64,000 nucleotides of DNA from Mytilus edulis (GCF_963676685.1 NC_092349.1:79930604-79994603), one strand, 5' to 3'; shown: positions 12,801-24,245, counted from the first letter of the stretch. Notes: a model not told the origin generated them from the sequence alone. A program made the numbers and translations.

Positions 12801-15800
12801 TGGTACGATGCTTCAAAAACAGTGTTTTCAATAACAAAAAATGAATATCGGCGTATGTAGACAACTCTTGCAAGGGACCATATGGCACACAAATTAACAA
12901 CTATAGGTTACCATACGGCCTTCAACAATGAACAAAGACCATAAAGCATAGTCAGCTGTAAATGGCCATATTGGTAATATCTTTTCTAGGAAGAATAACT
13001 TGAGAGAGAATAAAATCAAATTTACACCAAAAGAAGGACTCATTTTGACATACATGATTTGCATTTCTATCACTCAATGGTCCTTAAATTATATGAACCC
13101 AAAGGAAGGATCTATAAGACCCGAGAACTTACTGCCAAAAGTCTTCCTGTGCAGTAATCCATTCGGAACTTCTATTCGCTACAAACTCTATGTTCGTAGT
13201 ATCTTCATAAACATGTGAACTAATGTTTAAACTCTGCCCTGTTATGTTATCAATATTCTTCAGGAATCCGTGGTCTACTACACAATTAGGACTATTCCAG
13301 TAGTTGTCACAAGTTGTCCATGGTAACGGATTCAGAAAAGAGTTCCCGATATAATACAAAGTCCATGCAATGATCATGTTATAATAGATACTAAATACAA
13401 ATATAGGAATCATCATACCAACTCCTATTCCTGAAAAAATAAAATCATTAGTCCCGATATAATACAAAGTCCATGCAATGATTATGTCGTAGTAGATACT
13501 AAATACAAATATAGGAATCCTCATACCAACACCTATTCCTGGAAAATAAAATCACCATTCCCGATTTAAGGGGGCTACCATTTGAATCTTAGCGGAGAAA
13601 AGGGCGGGGGACATTCTTTTCGGTTCTGACTTTTTTTATTAGGTTATCTTGACTTGCTTGTATAAATTGTCATCCTAGGTTGTTTTTTTTTTTTGCCTTG
13701 TTGCTCGTTCATCCTGCCTTTTTTTTTTATTTAACTCAACACTCCTGTCCTGGTTTTTTTAAGTTTCATCCTATCCCCCATAAAAATCAAATGCTGGTTC
13801 CTTACTGAGTCATGTTATATTATATACTTAATAGTGTTCTTTTCTCAGTTATATCGTTTTATTGTGAAATTTTCTGTACCCAATTTACCTAGATCTACGG
13901 TAATAACATTGTTAAACTCTTTAACAGTTTTAAAACATTTCTGAATATCATTGGTCGCTTACCGCAACGATTAAAAAACTGAAAATATCCATTAAATTCA
14001 GTGAATAAATGCATATCTTTTAAGATAAATCTCCTAAGGGTTTGGTGTATAACAATAAACGTTTGGAGTAAAAGTGTTGCCCCTTGCTTGGAGTTTGTCA
14101 AGTGTGTTGGAAATTAAACATAGTTTAGACATAATTATTATCTGAACTGCATTAAGGACTCTTCTGAAATCCTAAAAAAAAATGTGTTTCTTCGGTAAAA
14201 CAAATATGTTTGTATTTATCTATATATATTGAACCCACTGACAAAAAACGGAATTTTAAATTCAATTGATAAAAGCAATTTCTGAATATTTGAATAAACG
14301 AATTTTGTCCCAGTACGACAATAAGTTAATAGATATACATGCTACATATATTTCCATTTCAATACAAAATGTTTAAAATATTTAAATCTAGTTATGACAG
14401 CTTCTATTATATTTTAAACAGCTTTTTACCGGCTCTAAATATATGTTATAGCATGATGAAGCAAGTCAATATGTGATCCGATGAATAAATCTGTTGTAGA
14501 GTTGTCACTGGCTCAGACGTACTTATAAATATAATTATTTTCTGTGACTGTATCTTTCATTTTTATGAAGCCCAGGTGGTCGTGTGGTCTAGCGCACCGG
14601 TTACAGTGCAGGCGTTTGGTGTCACGATATCTCAGTAGCATGGGTTCGAATCCCGGCGAGGGAAAAACCAAAAATTTTGCGAAAGCAAATTTACAGATCT
14701 AGCATTGTTGGGTTGATGTTTAGACGAGTTGTATATATATATAAACGATGTTTATACGAGTTGTATATTGCGTTTTGTTTAAATATACTTGTATATTGCG
14801 TTTTGTTTAAATATACTTGTATATTGCGTTTTGTTTAAATATACTTGTATATTTGCGTTTTGTTTAAATATACTTGTATATTGCGTTTTGTTTAAATATA
14901 CTTGTATATTGCGTTTTGTTTAAATATACTTCTTCACTTTTTTGGTCTTTTGGAATATGTTGTTTGTGCTGTATTTAGACCCTTCTACAACGAAATTTGT
15001 TTTACATGCACACGTATAAAAATTGCGGTCTTTATCCAACGCAATTATAGGTTTGAACGTAGTTTTCAATTTAGACTCGTTTATATTTTTTCGTTTGGGC
15101 TTGTATCATATTTTCCCTCCGGTTTATATGATCCGTTCATCCTATATTGACTCTTAAAATTCAAGAGTCTATCTAAAAATGAGGGTACATTTTATATGGC
15201 CTTCCAAATACCGTTTCGATCCCTACCATCACTGAAGAGACACTTATTGTCAAAATCCGGATCTGGTGTACCAAAAATATTAACACCTTATGTTTGTGGC
15301 ATAACATCGTGGCCACAAGTTAATTGTTTTCTGTTTAGTATTAAATTTATATTAAAATCCATTTTGTTACATCTTGTGATCAATTTTATTTGGCAATCGC
15401 CAATGGCAGTCAGCAGGGTTAAAGAACATCAGTTGTTCGACCTGTTAGTCAAATGCGTTTTGTTTAAATATACTTCTTCACTTTTTTGGTCTTTTGGAAA
15501 ATGTTATTTGTGCTGTATTTAGACCCTTCTACAACGAAATTTGTTTGCTGATTCAAATAATTTTAAATGTCTTCAACAAACGTATGATTCCTTTGAGCTA
15601 TTGTCTTTTTGTTATATTTCTTGTATTATTCGTTAAAATATAGCATTACGTTTACATCTGCTAGGAAAAAATGAACTAGATGTAGTGACCTGTATCCATT
15701 GATAAATTTACCTTTGAAAAGAGGACATACTTCCCAAACATGAAGAAACCCTTTACCACTGAATTGTCCAATGGTGGTCTCTAGGAACAATAATGGTAGT

Positions 15801-16993
15801 CCACAAAGAACCAAGAAAAACAGAAACGGAATTAAAAATGCACCTGAAACATAAAAATGCTTTTCTTTAGTAAAAAAAACTTTTTTTTTATAATAATGAA
15901 TAAGTCAATTTTGAGTAAAATTCTGAAATGTCGTTTTTTTTTTAATTTTTTGTTTTTTTTTTAACTTATTTTATATTCCGGTTTTTTCCCCATCCAATTT
16001 CAAAACATAAAACATGCATTCCCTCTTTTTTCAATTTTTGAAAATGAAAGTGATTACTGTGAACTTAATTCACACTTACATGCAAAGCATATAAATTATT
16101 AAATGACTCATGATTATTTATAAGCGATGCAAACAGTGAGATGTAAAACACTGAATAATTCTATGTTCTAATAACCAACAATCGGTCAACTCGAAAAATA
16201 TATTCCTTCGTCTTAACAATATTGTTTTACCAAATTTGCTTAAAATGGATAGTCCAATGTTAGATTACTAAAAACAAGATGAAGACAAGCAAAAAAAATA
16301 AATTATCTGAGGAAATATTTAGTGATCAATATTGAACATTATACACATTACCAACCGAACAGAACAATCGAAATTATTTTAGTCTATAATTATAAAATTT
16401 ATACAAATTTGGTTTTTTGGAGACTGTTGAAACCACATCTGCTGACTGCAGAATTTAAACTATATCTCTTCATTGAAGTGGTCAGCTGGTGCAAAAATAT
16501 TTTAATTTGGCATTCAAAATCTTTCTAGAGTCAGTATTTCTTCCCTAGATCAAGCTGTTGTGATCTCAATATTGATGAAATTCACCGTAAGTTAGTATCT
16601 GCCGGAAAATTGTTAGAACATCTTAAATATCGTATAAAAGGACATATGTATCGATTTATATTGAAATAAATAATAATAAATTGTTTGTGATGTTTGCTCT
16701 AGTTTTTTGAGGAAGAGGTAATTGGTTTTTTTTTTTATAAAGGGGAAAGGGGGTATTTTTTCAATTTTAAATCAGACTAAAAGAAATCCTAGATTTGATA
16801 CACGTATACAATATTATATCATAGATTACGTACCTCCTCCGTTTCTCATGCAGATGTATGGAAACCGCCACAGATTTCCTAATCCAACAAGATAACCCAC
16901 CATTGATAAAACATATTCCACTTTTTTGCTCCATTCTCCTCTTTCCTGGCGTTTTCTTTCAAAGTCGTTGCTGCTGTTAGATAAACTGCTCAT
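961..16993 (-). CDS. SLC6-family Na+/Cl- coupled amino-acid/neurotransmitter transporter, complete 12-exon gene, 575 aa
   Basis: Exons in transcript order: 16834-16993, 15712-15843, 13133-13430, 12383-12515, 11749-11883, 10187-10290, 9258-9382, 7395-7507, 6268-6396, 5891-5990, 5124-5224, 961-1158. All have GT/AG borders, phases agree throughout, and the sum is 1,728 nt including the stop. The protein shows the full LeuT-type fold of a plasma-membrane symporter. TM1 carries [11 protein letters not shown], with gate Arg43 and Na+ ligand Asn40. TM2 ends [14 protein letters not shown]3 holds IYYNMIIAW. The large extracellular loop has a Cys pair ([10 protein letters not shown]). TM6 carries QVFFSL, TM8 GLDSQFA and TM10 QLID, whose Asp453 pairs with Arg43. 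Gly37 occupies the place of the Asp that binds amines in monoamine carriers, so a glycine/GABA/other amino-acid substrate is inferred; the exact substrate is unknown. N- and C-terminal tails are short. The first exon starts at the only sensible ATG before TM1. Any 5' non-coding exon is unseen. Confidence 0.93.
1430..1850 (+). pseudogene. Degraded 3' fragment of a reverse-transcriptase retroelement
   Basis: Matches the 33520-33930 region at nucleotide level: the block encoding the conserved SPSYGVY / LVRFARVC region of this reverse-transcriptase family, followed by the same downstream sequence. Here the reading frame is broken by small insertions. It sits in intron 11 of the transporter, antisense to it, and is split from its tail (about 3970-4570) by the nested elements at 1936-3969. 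Confidence 0.65.
1936..3969. mobile_element. Inverted-repeat element with palindromic GTACGCGTAC-rich ends (outer element)
   Basis: The ends are inverted copies starting TGTTCCAGACC and continuing for about 35 bp into a field of GGACCGTACGCGTACGGTCC-like palindromes (1955-2052 and 3890-3956). A 4-bp flank TAAA occurs on both sides (1932-1935, 3970-3973) and may be the target duplication. No coding capacity is seen. It interrupts the retroelement fragment (1430-1850 and 3970-4570) and is itself interrupted by the 2412-3677 element, giving a three-layer nest. Confidence 0.65.
2412..3677. mobile_element. Foldback element with arms built of CACACTGAGATTT tandem units (inner element)
   Basis: Terminal inverted repeats begin TATGGCAAGCCGTTCTCGTC and extend for about 37 bp at 2412 and 3677. 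A perfect 6-bp duplication CATACT flanks them (2406-2411 and 3678-3683). Each arm continues as a tandem array of a 13-20 bp motif: ACACACTGAGATTT on the left (2470-2670) and its complement CTCAGTGTGTAATTT on the right (3270-3625). The middle is AT-rich and non-coding. Confidence 0.85.
3970..4570 (+). mobile_element. 3' tail of the reverse-transcriptase retroelement
   Basis: Shares the order of blocks seen at 33940-34565: GTTGGCATG, GGAGxGATTGTGCCTGAT, GAGGTCTGGAGxTGGCAT, and an ACATGTTxAACCCCGCC block. It ends in sequence resembling the dispersed ATTGGCAATCATACC family. Non-coding. Confidence 0.6.
4733..4912. repeat. Direct repeat copy B (inside SLC6 intron 11)
   Basis: Second copy of the 778-955 sequence, lying 211 bp downstream of exon 11 in transcript direction. 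It contains a minus-strand AATAAA at 4799-4804 and so could supply an intronic polyadenylation site. Confidence 0.85.
6690..6990 (+). repeat. Dispersed repeat, most complete copy
   Basis: A block starting near TTTAACCCCGCCACATT and ending CATTAGCAATCATAC(A)ACGTC, with internal GGTATGGGCTTTGCTCG and GGTCTCTTGTGGA. Recognisable partial copies occur at about 9570-9690, 36365-36480, 37990-38150 and 42890-43165 (same strand), and at about 12880-12985 and 44330-44450 (reversed). Non-coding, presumably the tail of an abundant mobile-element family. Confidence 0.7.
7665..7757. repeat. 93-bp near-perfect palindrome (hairpin)
   Basis: ACAGGCACTTGTCTCAGAAA is followed about 50 bp later by its complement (ending 7757), with the ACCTTAATATAACATTAAGGT centre also self-complementary. 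It lies in SLC6 intron 7 and looks like a minimal foldback element. Confidence 0.85.
8060..8170 (-). mobile_element. Probable tRNA-derived SINE head
   Basis: On the minus strand there is a GTTCGAATC box-B-like motif, preceded about 55 nt upstream by a GGTGGCCGCGTTG / AGTAGTTCAG region resembling a box A. No complete tRNA cloverleaf was checked. Intronic. Confidence 0.4.
8823..8972. mobile_element. Short foldback/MITE-like hairpin
   Basis: The segment from GAATGCTTCTTTTTGTA near 8823 to TACAAAAAGAAGCATTT near 8970 pairs with itself over about 58 bp per arm (GTAAAAGCGTTGA pairs with TCAACGCTTTTAC), with a short centre at AGCGCGGAAGCGCTT. Non-coding, in intron 7. Confidence 0.8.
9784..9837. repeat. 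(TA)n microsatellite
   Basis: An uninterrupted TA run of about 54 bp in SLC6 intron 6. Confidence 0.97.
10001..10060. repeat. 20-bp tandem repeat, three exact units
   Basis: The unit TTAATAGTATAAAATGTGTA is present three times head to tail, in SLC6 intron 6. Confidence 0.97.
13344..13559 (-). repeat. 108-bp tandem duplication covering the splice acceptor and 5' part of SLC6 exon 3
   Basis: Two units, 13344-13451 and 13452-13559, are bounded by TCCCGAT. Each contains the end of intron 2, an AG acceptor (exon starts at 13430 or 13538) and about 25 codons of TM3. The two acceptors are 108 nt apart, so both give the same frame. Use of the outer one would insert 36 residues that repeat TM3 with a few substitutions (for example GVGMRIP versus GVGMMIP). 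The inner acceptor gives a normal SLC6 topology and is taken as the main one. Confidence 0.9.
14570..14745 (+). mobile_element. tRNA-derived SINE
   Basis: Box A-like TGGTCTAGCGC (14585-14595) and a canonical box B GGTTCGAATCC (14643-14653), 58 nt apart, followed by a tRNA-unrelated body with AGGGAAAAACCAAAAATTT and GTTGGGTTGATGTTTAGACG. Short interspersed elements with this design are known from bivalves; I did not assign a named family. Intron 2 of the SLC6 gene, antisense. Confidence 0.75.
14761..14930. repeat. 28-bp tandem repeat, six units
   Basis: The unit TTGTATATTGCG plus TTTTGTTTAAATATAC repeats six times (one unit has an extra T). The array runs into CTTCTTCACTTTTTTGGTC and a further block ending ACAACGAAATTTGTTT at about 15003. 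That junction plus block recurs at about 15453-15545, so the array is part of a larger dispersed repeat. Confidence 0.93.
15453..15545. repeat. Second copy of the repeat that follows the 28-bp array
   Basis: Contains one GCGTTTTGTTTAAATATAC unit followed by the same CTTCTTCACTTTTTTGGTC ... CAACGAAATTTGTTT block as at 14911-15003, with a few substitutions. Confidence 0.85.
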
Positions 16994-19196
16994 TTTTTAA
17001 ATAAAATATAAAAAAAATCGTCGAATAAAATTCTCATACAAAATTAAACTTTGTGACATTGAATGTTCATGTACGGTTGGTTGAATTATATTCTGTATGC
17101 TTACTGAACGATTTCAACTATTCAAGGTTGTGTTTAAATTTCATGCATGAGAATGTCGGTTTTTCACCTAATACTTAAATAGACTATATATTTACTTTAT
17201 TTGAATACACTAATTTTGAACATTCTCAGTTCCGTAAAAACTTGTATTGTAACTTTTATATATTTATTGCCATATTTAACTAAATGTCCAAAATTAATAG
17301 GGTGTACTACCATAAAATGAACTGAATCTAATTGACGTTACTTTTAACACCGTGAAAACATCAATGCTATACATATGGTAATGTAAATGAAACTATATTG
17401 TAAATCGCCTGGTGAATTTGCTAGTTGATTATAGTTTTGATCCCAATTCTTCGTTTGTGACAATAAAGATCGATTTGAAGTGACATATTTGGGTATAAGA
17501 TAAACTTTTAATAGAACATTACTTGATATGTTCATGTATTATTTTATGAAAAAGGTTTTATGAAATTAAAGTCATATGAAACCTCAAATCAAAACAAAAT
17601 TATGCATATGTTTTTTATAACTAAATGGATAGTTTTTATTATACAACTTATGTACATATACTTTTTTCTGAGGAAAATTCTTTAATTTGTCTACATCGAA
17701 AAGAAGTTTACTTATTTTTAATTGCTTGCTTCCAGGAAGCAATTCGCCGACATATTTTCCGTATGCATAGTGACCTTAGCGTAACCCTCCTCGTAAACTT
17801 CCGGTGATCGCAATACGCACGAATCTGTCATAAAAATAAACAATTATTTGATTGTACATGTTAAAAACGTGCTCAATACCCATGCTTTTTGTTGATTGTT
17901 TACTATAAGGTTACAATCGGTAAACTTCGGCTTCAAAACACGACATTTAATGAGCAGCCATATTTGTTAATTCATAGCAGACAGGGAGAAAAAAAATGAT
18001 TATTATACGATGTATTTGCGTAAAAAATGATAAAATCGTGCACAGAGAGCTAAGTTTATGATATAAACATGCATTGGTTCAAGAATTGGATAAACAATAT
18101 TTTTCACCAGTCACTCGTTTCATATGACTTTAAATCTTTACATATTATATCTTTTGAAGACATACTCATCCAATGTCTCCCAATTAGTTTTTTGGGATTC
18201 AAACTAGTTTGTAAAGAATTTTCTACGTTGTATCTACGGTATGTTTTAAACTCTGTGTTCAATTTTCAGTCACGGAGAACGTTTTGGTCGATTGACACAT
18301 ATATATCATAAAACATCAAAATATGGAGAAATGAAAAACTGAATTTTTCATTAAAAAAGACAAAGAAAAAACTAAACAATTTGATTTGTCAAGTTAAGTA
18401 TAAAAAAGAAGACGAAATTAAATTCATAAAATTGATAGTTTATGAAAACTAAAGTGAAATAGATTAAAACTTACAGATTGATGGTTCTCTCGATCGATCG
18501 AACTGCCGAACTTGAACTCGAAAAATGTAACTGTTTCATAATTTCTGAATCCCTTTAACTTATCGTTAGTAGTTTAACTTTTTAATTTTAAGTGATATAT
18601 ATAGGGCATTTTTTGCCAGCATACATGCTTTACCCCGCCACATTCCGTATGTTCCTGTCCTAAGTCAGAAATGTTGCAAATTATTTAAGTGACAAGCTTA
18701 AGGCAATCTGTATAAAATTATTCAACCATTCACAATCCAGTGAAAATATAATACAGAAAAAATTGACATGATACTCAACATATCAAACATTGTAGACCGA
18801 GTTACTTTTATTGTTTGTAAAACAGTTCTAAATATAGTTCTAACTACTATTTATGATTGTTATGCCAATTTTATATTCATACAAAAGAAAGACATTAAAC
18901 AAATTATGAATAAAAAACAAACAAAATTTGAAAACAATATGGGCAAACAATCACATACAATATACGCAACCCAGTTTATCACCACTTTCAACACAATGGT
19001 TCGAAGAAAAACGTTATTGTAATAAAAAAACAGAGTTCCAATGTCCCCTGCGTTGAACATATAAGATATATCCAAGATTCAAGGCCCATTACTAAATAAA
19101 ACATTTTTTTATAGCGCAAACAAGGCTATATTTATAAAATTAATTTTTCCAAGATAGCCGACCATTATTAAACTTGTCCGAGATCTTGTTGACATT

Positions 19197-19229
<33 letters not shown>

Positions 19230-19549
19230 CTATTCCGTTGTTTTTTATGATGGAAGTATACACATTTCACATTATAAAAGTACACCTTTTTAAAATTATG
19301 AATGCCAATCTAAAAGAATTATGAGAGACGGATTAAAAGGAACTAGTATTTTCAAATTTTCAAAAAGCAATTATAAAACAAAAATTAAATCATAAAACAT
19401 ATTTACATCAATTATCGGTTTGAAAAACGTCGTCTACGGTCTAAAATAAGCTTGCAGGTTTTGGCACATTTTTGTATCACATTAATATTATCACTGAACA
19501 ACACATCGTTTGTTTCCTTAAAAAAAGCTTTTGTTTTAATCTCATTTTT
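16994..19549. other. Intergenic region, no gene seen
   Basis: Between the SLC6 start codon and the 3' end of the opine dehydrogenase. AT-rich, with only short random ORFs, a fragment of the CCCGCCACATT dispersed repeat near 18630-18665, and a CA microsatellite. The SLC6 promoter should lie at its left edge, but no motif is convincing. Confidence 0.6.
19198..19227. repeat. (CA)n microsatellite
   Basis: About 15 uninterrupted CA units. Confidence 0.95.
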
Positions 19550-20782
19550 TTAGTCTGCTGATCTCATGTTAAAGTATATAAAATTCAGTAATTCATCCAA
19601 AGATTTGATTCCATACGATTGAGGAGCTCGAACTTCCTTAATGTCTTTACCTTTCAAGCTTTCTCCAACTAGATATTCTTTGCCAATTTTACATTGTGCC
19701 CATTTAATGATTTTATCCATGGTTGGTGTTTGTACACTTACGATTTCGGCTATACCTTTCATAACAACAAGACCAAACGGAATGTCCTCTGTTATGTAGC
19801 GATATTCAAAATCTGGAACATATCCATTCTCTACGACCTTCATCGGATGTACAAACTGAGAATATGATTGGTTTGTTCTCATACACGTCATCACTGAGCT
19901 ATCATCTGATATCTGCTTATAGTAACGCTGTTTAAACCAATCATGAATATGAATGACGTCAGACATATCCATATCCCGTTTCAGGTCTGATATCTTCTTT
20001 GCCGTGGTCACTAATTCATCACTTAAGTTTGACATTATGTCAGCTTGTTCCTCACTTACTGTTGTAAAATATGAAGGTACCTCTGTTAAAGGTTGTCCAT
20101 CCCAGTCTTTCCATTTACCGTACATAAGAGGAGGATGAAGAATAGAACCAGCCATCAATGAAACCGAAAGAACATTAGTGGCTAGTTTTATTATTGGTTT
20201 CTCACCGATTATGTATTGTATAGTTTCAATTACTGGGAATGGAAGTTTACAGTCAAAACCTGTGAGCATTGTGGCATACACTACGTCTTTTGTTCCCAAC
20301 AAGCGAACATGTTTACCATAGTCCACAACACGACATCCCCATGGTAAGGAGTCGAAACCAACGATTGTACATATTCTGGATTTATCTCCTAAAATGTATT
20401 TACACTGAAGTTCAAAACCTGCATGGCCTGGAAGACCGACTACTAGCATGTTAGGTTTAATGTATGGAAGTATACTACGGATATAAAGTTCATGACGATA
20501 TGCCGGGGCAACAATGAAAACAACTTGTATTTGATCCATTGCTGCGACTGCGTCACTAGTTACAAATGACGGTGATGATTCAATATTTTCCTCTGAACCA
20601 TTTGGTTGCGTTGCTGAAATAGTCAAGTATCCTTTCTTTAGAGAACTGTTCCAAAGATCAGCTGAGCCGTCATGCAATGTTAGTACGTTAACTTTGACAT
20701 TCCTTCTTTGTGATGCAAATACTGATAAGCAATGAGCGCCGTTTCCTCCCCCACATATAAGAATTTTAAGTTTTGTATCCAT
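19550..20782 (-). CDS. Opine dehydrogenase (octopine/tauropine/alanopine-type), 410 aa
   Basis: A cytosolic NADH-dependent enzyme that joins pyruvate to an amino acid (arginine, taurine, alanine and others), reoxidising NADH in anaerobic muscle metabolism of marine invertebrates. The N-terminus has a Rossmann dinucleotide loop CGGGNGAH at residues 10-17. The C-terminal substrate domain has GSILHPPLMYG with His216, and RYITEDIPFG with Arg328 and Asp333. These correspond, with a constant offset of 4, to His212, Arg324 and Asp329 as I recall them for scallop octopine dehydrogenase. Length is normal for the family (about 400 aa). The ATG at 20782-20780 is chosen; the two codons before it in frame begin with GTG. 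A splice acceptor TTCTTTTATTCCAG lies about 15 nt upstream of it, so the coding region is one exon preceded by a 5' UTR intron. The amino-acid partner cannot be read from sequence. Confidence 0.95.
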   Translation of the reverse strand: MDTKLKILICGGGNGAHCLSVFASQRRNVKVNVLTLHDGSADLWNSSLKKGYLTISATQPNGSEENIESSPSFVTSDAVAAMDQIQVVFIVAPAYRHELYIRSILPYIKPNMLVVGLPGHAGFELQCKYILGDKSRICTIVGFDSLPWGCRVVDYGKHVRLLGTKDVVYATMLTGFDCKLPFPVIETIQYIIGEKPIIKLATNVLSVSLMAGSILHPPLMYGKWKDWDGQPLTEVPSYFTTVSEEQADIMSNLSDELVTTAKKISDLKRDMDMSDVIHIHDWFKQRYYKQISDDSSVMTCMRTNQSYSQFVHPMKVVENGYVPDFEYRYITEDIPFGLVVMKGIAEIVSVQTPTMDKIIKWAQCKIGKEYLVGESLKGKDIKEVRAPQSYGIKSLDELLNFIYFNMRSAD

Positions 20783-20845
20783 TGTCACTGGTGTATCTGG
20801 AATAAAAGAAAACTGATTGTAAAATTTCGTTTATTAGTTTCATCA

Positions 20846-20882
20846 TGGAAGTAATATATATTTAAATATTACTTCCATGGTT
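20846..20882. repeat. 37-bp inverted repeat upstream of the opine dehydrogenase coding exon
   Basis: CATGGAAGTAATATATATTT is followed directly by its near-complement ending ACTTCCATGG. It would lie in the predicted 5' UTR intron. Confidence 0.85.
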
Positions 20883-23806
20883 TCATCCTGTTGACTTGTA
20901 TGTTGGTAAGTTTTCTTATTATCACTACACGATTGAGGATCTGCTACCCTTCATGAACAGTTGAGAACGATCCCGATTTTTTGTCGGGGTTAATGTTGCT
21001 CAGTCTTTCATGTTGTGTTTACAGTTCTGTTGCTTATTTTTTTTTTGTCTTTATTTTTTTTTTGTCACGATGTTATCAGTTTAAGTTCAACTTATGCGTT
21101 CTTGTGGTTGGTCAAAAGCACATGTCACAGAAACAGATCACATCTCTATACCTTAAACTGAGGTTATTTTTTTTCTTTTTCTGATACTAGTTCGTGCTTG
21201 GATGATGCATAAATGACAGGAAATTCAACCTCACCGTAATAACTATTACATTGTAGTGATACAAATCAGTATACCTTGGAATATTATACTAACATAATAC
21301 TAGTCCCAGAGAATACACAGGTTTGTTATATATTATATTAATATTACGGTTGCATGTTTTGTTCATCTATTTATATCATATTATTCTATTCTACTAATAT
21401 CATAGTGCAGTGCAAGAGCATGGTGGACACTCTTCTGTAAAAAAATCAAAGCCCCAAAAGCTGTAAAATAAACCAATTGATGTCATGTTAATGTTTTGGG
21501 GACTTTTATTTTTCATCCACATATATAAGAATTAAACCTGACAAGACTGGAGTGATGTCTTTTGATCAGAAGCAAGAATGTTTTAACTTTATTTCAATAA
21601 AAGACTTTAACAGGAAATCATTTTTAATATGTTTTATATTTCACAAGGAGACAACATGTTTACCAGGCTACAGTTGGGGTTAATTATACATGTGCTGAAA
21701 CATAAAAGAAAATCATCATGGATTATCCCCTGGTAGTGTTTGTAACTGGGCAATAATTTCCTTTATTGATTTAATTTAAATTCACCATTCAGTTAAAACA
21801 TTTCAACTTTCCAGACGAAAAAGTTGAAAAACGGAACAAAAATAAAATATCTTACAAGACATAAACATATGTCACGTAAAAAATAAATATATATTTCATC
21901 TTGCTAAAAATATTTTCATAATGTTACTTTGACATCATTTCTTAAAACTAAGTTCCGAACATATTTGCTAAGTTAATATGTGTCATCCTCATGCGATACG
22001 AGATAACTATAATTCTGATGCAATCCTCAAAAGGGAGGGGGGTCATCACAGACAAACATGACATTAAATTGTCATTATACGAACAAGAACAAACAGCTCT
22101 TTCACTGATTAGCGTATTTAAGGCTATAAAAATTTTGGACTTCAAAAGTTCACACAATTATTGATTTTATACAGAAAATTCGTCATGGTAAAACATTTAA
22201 TAGTTGACAAATCATACTTGATTTTAAAGTAAAATTATTTCTAAAAACACTGCAAAAAATTTCATTCATATTGATTAAAGTTGGGATCGTCATAAAGTGC
22301 GTTGAAACGAACAGTTCTATGGCAAACATCGAATTCCCTCACAAGATGTAATCACACGCTATAGTAAGGGGTGTCAGTTAAGTTTATTTTTAGATTACAA
22401 GTAACCATATTACTCTACGTATTTATAACCTGTGTGACCTGTGTATTAATTTGATTTTACGATAAATTTATGAATGAACGATAATTTTATGAATTAACAA
22501 GAGCACCTGACCTCTTTCTTAAACACCAATTAAATATATAAAACAGTATTTATTAAGAGATAATTCAGTCAAACTTTCAGTACTAAATGAACACCTGTAT
22601 GATTCCATATTTTGTTGAAACATCGTACGACCGGAAAACGGAAATCGCTGTATGACAATGCATTTTTTTCACTTGTAATGACCGCGGATCTATAATTTTT
22701 ATAAATCGGTTGAAAACCCGAAACTAATTTGACTAATGTATGCATGATGGAAGTTTAGGCGATAGCAATACATCGGAGTGACCGCAAGGTCATCCTCTGT
22801 AAAAACTTTTTCTAGGTTGCATTTTTGTAAATATAGACCATCAAATTCCCATAGGAACTTCTTTGCGGCTAAAAATGTGACGCTTTGACTATGAAGTTTC
22901 GTGAAAAATTATATCCTAATAATGGAAAGTTGATATGCACTACTATTTAATTCAAAGATTAAAACATAGGGCTGTGCGGCATATATTTTCATCATGTATA
23001 TGCCCCGAACTTGTTGAAGTTTAAACTTATACTAAAATTATGTACTATCCATACCTTTTTGCCTACCTCAGAATTCATTTTTCACCGCAATAGTAGGTTT
23101 TTATACTGGTAACAGTCTCAAGTTATATCTCTATGAGATGAAACATAGAGCTCATATCTTGGAACCAGTATGTCAACAAATAAAAATATCTATGAATATC
23201 TTCCAAAAATAGGCGTGTTTTGAGAAAGAGCTGTATTTACCATGTTTACAAAGTGCAACCTCTATGTTGTTTCCTCATGTTTTTGATTTGTATATTGTTG
23301 TAAACACACATACATATACATACGTATCAATGTATTATTGTTATACATACCACTCTACAATGATAAAAACACAAACAAAGATTACCAAGGTGCCTTCGAT
23401 GTATATGTTAACGATCATGTACACATACAGGTAACATATATAATGTAGAGGTAAATGGTCACACATGTATGTAAGATAATCATACATATCGACGAACGTC
23501 TAAAGGGTTCATGTTCATATTCATTTGTTTCTTTCCTTTCTTTGTGTCTATTAGTTTGTTATTTGTTTTTTCAATACCGTGACCGAAACTTGTTTGTCTT
23601 TCCCTCGATATTTATTTCTCCTTTCGTATGTATCAATATAAGAATCGTCGTAACAAATATAGAAAGTACTGCGTTAATACTTTATTTAAAATTCAAAAAA
23701 TAAACAGAAAGATAGGATCTGACATGAGTTTAAATGGTCTACAGATGTATTATACATTTCTTATATATATTTGGTCTCCGGCACAGTAAACAAACAGTGA
23801 ATGTAC

Positions 23807-24245
23807 AGGTGGCACGGTAGTATTTCCTGGCCCATAAGGGATAATGATAGCCTTTTTAGAATTTTCACCACTTTCTAACACTGCAAAAAGTTCTACATTC
23901 ACAGTTAACTGAAGTACTTTCATTTTACTATTCAGAAATGAATTTGAATATGTATCATGACCGTTTACTTTTTATGCTATTTTTTAAAACCTAAGGCCAC
24001 TAGTACTTTTAGGTCTTTTATGGTGCAGTGAATACAAAATTTAAAAAAATTCTCAAAAATTCATTTTCATCTGTATGTAAAATTATTTCATATTTTTCTA
24101 CACCTGATTCATCCCTCAGTTTTGGAAAGTATGTTCAGTTGATACTGTATTTTTTGTTCAATCACACTGTTTAGATACATTAACCTAAGTAGGGTACACA
24201 AAAGAGCAACCTAAATTCTGGAATGCAAATACTACCGTGCCACCT
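23807..24245. mobile_element. MITE with 19-bp terminal inverted repeats
   Basis: AGGTGGCACGGTAGTATTT at the left end and its exact complement AAATACTACCGTGCCACCT at the right end, 439 bp apart, with a non-coding interior. Confidence 0.85.

Noticed and set aside
14570-14660. Functional tRNA gene
   Set aside because: Box A and box B are present, but the flanking sequence does not close an acceptor stem that I can see and a SINE body follows; treated as a SINE head.
14761-14930. CRISPR-like array
   Set aside because: The 28-bp units are contiguous with no spacers and the locus is eukaryotic; it is a simple tandem repeat.
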